Assembly: GCA_003670925.1 (NCBI GenBank)
Contig: QWQG01000186.1
Coordinates: 21,505 to 85,504 of the forward strand
DNA length: 64,000 bases
Reading direction: 5' to 3'
Source: Planctomycetota bacterium
GTDB lineage: Bacteria; Planctomycetota; Planctomycetia; Planctomycetales; Planctomycetaceae
In this document: positions 63,157 through 64,000 of the stretch, piece by piece
How positions within the stretch are numbered: the first letter of the stretch is position 1
Layout of the letters: each line of letters begins with the position of its first letter
Notes under the pieces: generated by a model
What the model saw: only the letters and a program-made list of their open reading frames with translations
The model's database searches: none
What the model was told of the DNA's origin: nothing
Program-made: the position numbers and the translations under genes

Positions 63157-63304
63157 CGTCTTACCTCCAATTCGATCGCATCATGATTGTGGATTCCTAA
63201 CGTAGTCTACAATGTGATGTGTAATCGATCAGCCCGCCCTCTACCACTCTGTAAATCCCCATTGCTGCCACAGGGGGTGCAGTCGCGGATTTAAGGTGAA
63301 TGTC
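63157..63304. other. Short intergenic stretch before decayed genes
   Basis: About 150 bases between the lactonase start and the transposase remnant. It holds the lactonase ribosome site; no other feature recognised. Confidence 0.4.
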
Positions 63305-63541
63305 TTATGCGGCGTTCCAGTAATGTGCCCCGAGGTCGCCGTACGTGATAGACCGGAGGCCCGCCATGCGGTTGAATCGGCGGACTTTCCAGCGGGCACC
63401 GGTTCGTTTCAGGCGGCGCCTGATCAGCTTCTTGCAGGCTCCCGCGATCTAGCCACTCCCAATCGAGCGGCCTTCCGCAAGACGAGCAGCGGAGTGCGAC
63501 CGGCCGCCAGACACACCAGCCGCTCCCCTTCGACACGGTAA
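63305..63541 (-). pseudogene. Transposase remnant (C-terminal part) with an in-frame stop
   Basis: In one frame the translation reads AEGRSIGSG, stop (TAG at 63449-63451), then IAGACKKLIRRRLKRTGARWKVRRFNRMAGLRS and DLGAHYWNAA before a TAA at 63305. This is the pattern of a transposase C-terminus of the ISKra4-like group, normally GLPIGSGxxEGACKxLIxxRLKxTGARWxVRR, then DxWxxYW. The stop sits in the first variable position of GSGxxEGACK and the Glu is Ala, so the gene is broken. Residues upstream of about 63541 do not continue the transposase. I see no terminal inverted repeat. Family recall is from memory. Confidence 0.6.
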
Positions 63542-63682
63542 CTTCTTACGCCGCAAGCGGCAATGTCGTTCGTCGTCGACACCTTTATTTTTGATGAGCG
63601 TGCAGGGAAGAAAGTCGGAATGCTTTCGTGTGACCCAGTTGTACGGCAGCTTGAATGAGAACATCACGTGAAAAACAATTGT

Positions 63683-63970
63683 TTCCCGTGCGGTTGGCCG
63701 ATCGATTGCCCCGAGTACTTCCTCCGGCCATTTCGGCGGAGCCAATCGCCTCAAGAGATTCTCGATTTCAATCTGCCGCTTCACGTCCAAAGTCGAATCG
63801 AAGAGCCCTTCCTCTGGTGTCTTGGAAGCAAGATCCAGTTTGATAAAGACCCCCCAGTGACTCACCGATGTTCCGCGTTCATGGATTCGAAGCGACACCA
63901 GTCCATTGAACCCAAGCCGATTGCCGAGAATTCTACAAGAAAGGTGGTTTACCTGCGGTATCATTCCCAA
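63683..63970 (-). pseudogene. Remnant of a di-haem cytochrome c (RoxA-like) protein
   Basis: The track ORF 63449-63970 contains HWGVFIKLDLASKTPEEG, LFDSTLDVKRQIEIENLL and RRLAPPKWPEEVLGAIDRP. Intact members of this family read NIGEALGVFAKLDL, LYxSSVNVKNLxxLENLLRxL and PPKWPExVLGxIDRxKAxRG and are then followed by the CxxCH haem motif. Here the sequence past PTARE carries no CxxCH and loses the pattern, then runs into the transposase remnant in the same frame. The frame stays open towards 64000, so the gene may continue outside the window. A disrupted, decaying gene is the best reading. Recognition is by memory of the family. Confidence 0.5.
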
Positions 63971-64000
63971 CGATCGCGAGATTCGATCTGAGCGAAATAA

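Noticed and set aside
1-64000. CRISPR array, tRNA or rRNA genes
   Set aside because: No direct repeats with spacers, no tRNA T-loop/acceptor pattern and no rRNA-like stretches were seen by eye in the gaps.

Overview
The window looks like a chromosomal stretch of a member of the Planctomycetota. That is an inference, not a database match. It rests on the remnant of a DUF1592-type protein (a family typical of planctomycetes), a DUF1570-like secreted peptidase, very large secreted proteins, sensor domains fused to unusual partners, and housekeeping genes scattered in small groups instead of the usual long operons (mraY alone, rpsF-ssb-rplI without rpsR). Base composition looks moderate and even, but was not computed. 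I see no tRNA, rRNA, CRISPR array or intact mobile element.

Layout. 1-10.9 kb (+): an RND-type efflux pair (truncated membrane fusion protein plus inner-membrane permease) followed by a 2,100-residue secreted protein resembling macroglobulin-type beta-sandwich proteins. 10.9-18.7 kb (-): D-Ala-D-Ala-ligase-like ATP-grasp enzyme overlapping a YkgJ-type cysteine-cluster protein, a KamA-family radical SAM aminomutase, MraY, a DUF6339-like protein, and a membrane fusion protein carrying two GAF domains. 18.9-27.8 kb (mostly -): a secreted propeller-like protein, a zinc-ribbon membrane protein, a type II secretion F-family protein, a PAS-GAF-receiver protein, trpS, pyrD, a small membrane protein and a methyltransferase. 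28.2-39.6 kb (+): a dense housekeeping run rplY-pth-rpsF-ssb-rplI-terminator-dnaB-small ORF-pyk-obg-ispH-FHA/GAF histidine kinase-ppk2. 39.6-45.6 kb (-): a tandem cyclase, then an operon of a secreted protein, scpB and cca. 46-51.6 kb: a CrtI-like oxidoreductase, secreted or membrane proteins, a sugar isomerase/epimerase and a lipoprotein. 51.9-55.1 kb (+): methyltransferase, DPM1/GtrB-like glycosyltransferase and UDP-glucose dehydrogenase, together a surface-glycan set. 55.2-63.2 kb: a membrane protein, bioD, an ATGA-coupled operon (GT39-like glycosyltransferase, degenerate AroDE, HDAC-like deacetylase), a DedA protein and a lactonase-like propeller. 63.3-64 kb (-): decayed transposase and di-haem cytochrome fragments.

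The most notable observations are: a complete EF-hand loop inserted in the RND permease; an AroDE-like protein that appears to have lost catalytic residues in both halves and is translationally coupled to a fully equipped deacetylase; a tandem cyclase whose two metal-binding motifs are degraded in a complementary way; an operon-like grouping of aminomutase, cysteine-cluster protein and ATP-grasp ligase; a GAF-GAF-HlyD fusion without a transporter partner; and three gene remnants (DUF1592 fragment, cytochrome fragment, transposase fragment with an in-frame stop). I did not find a clearly new multi-gene system. The strongest candidates for one are the coupled glycosyltransferase/AroDE/deacetylase operon and the aminomutase/ATP-grasp group.
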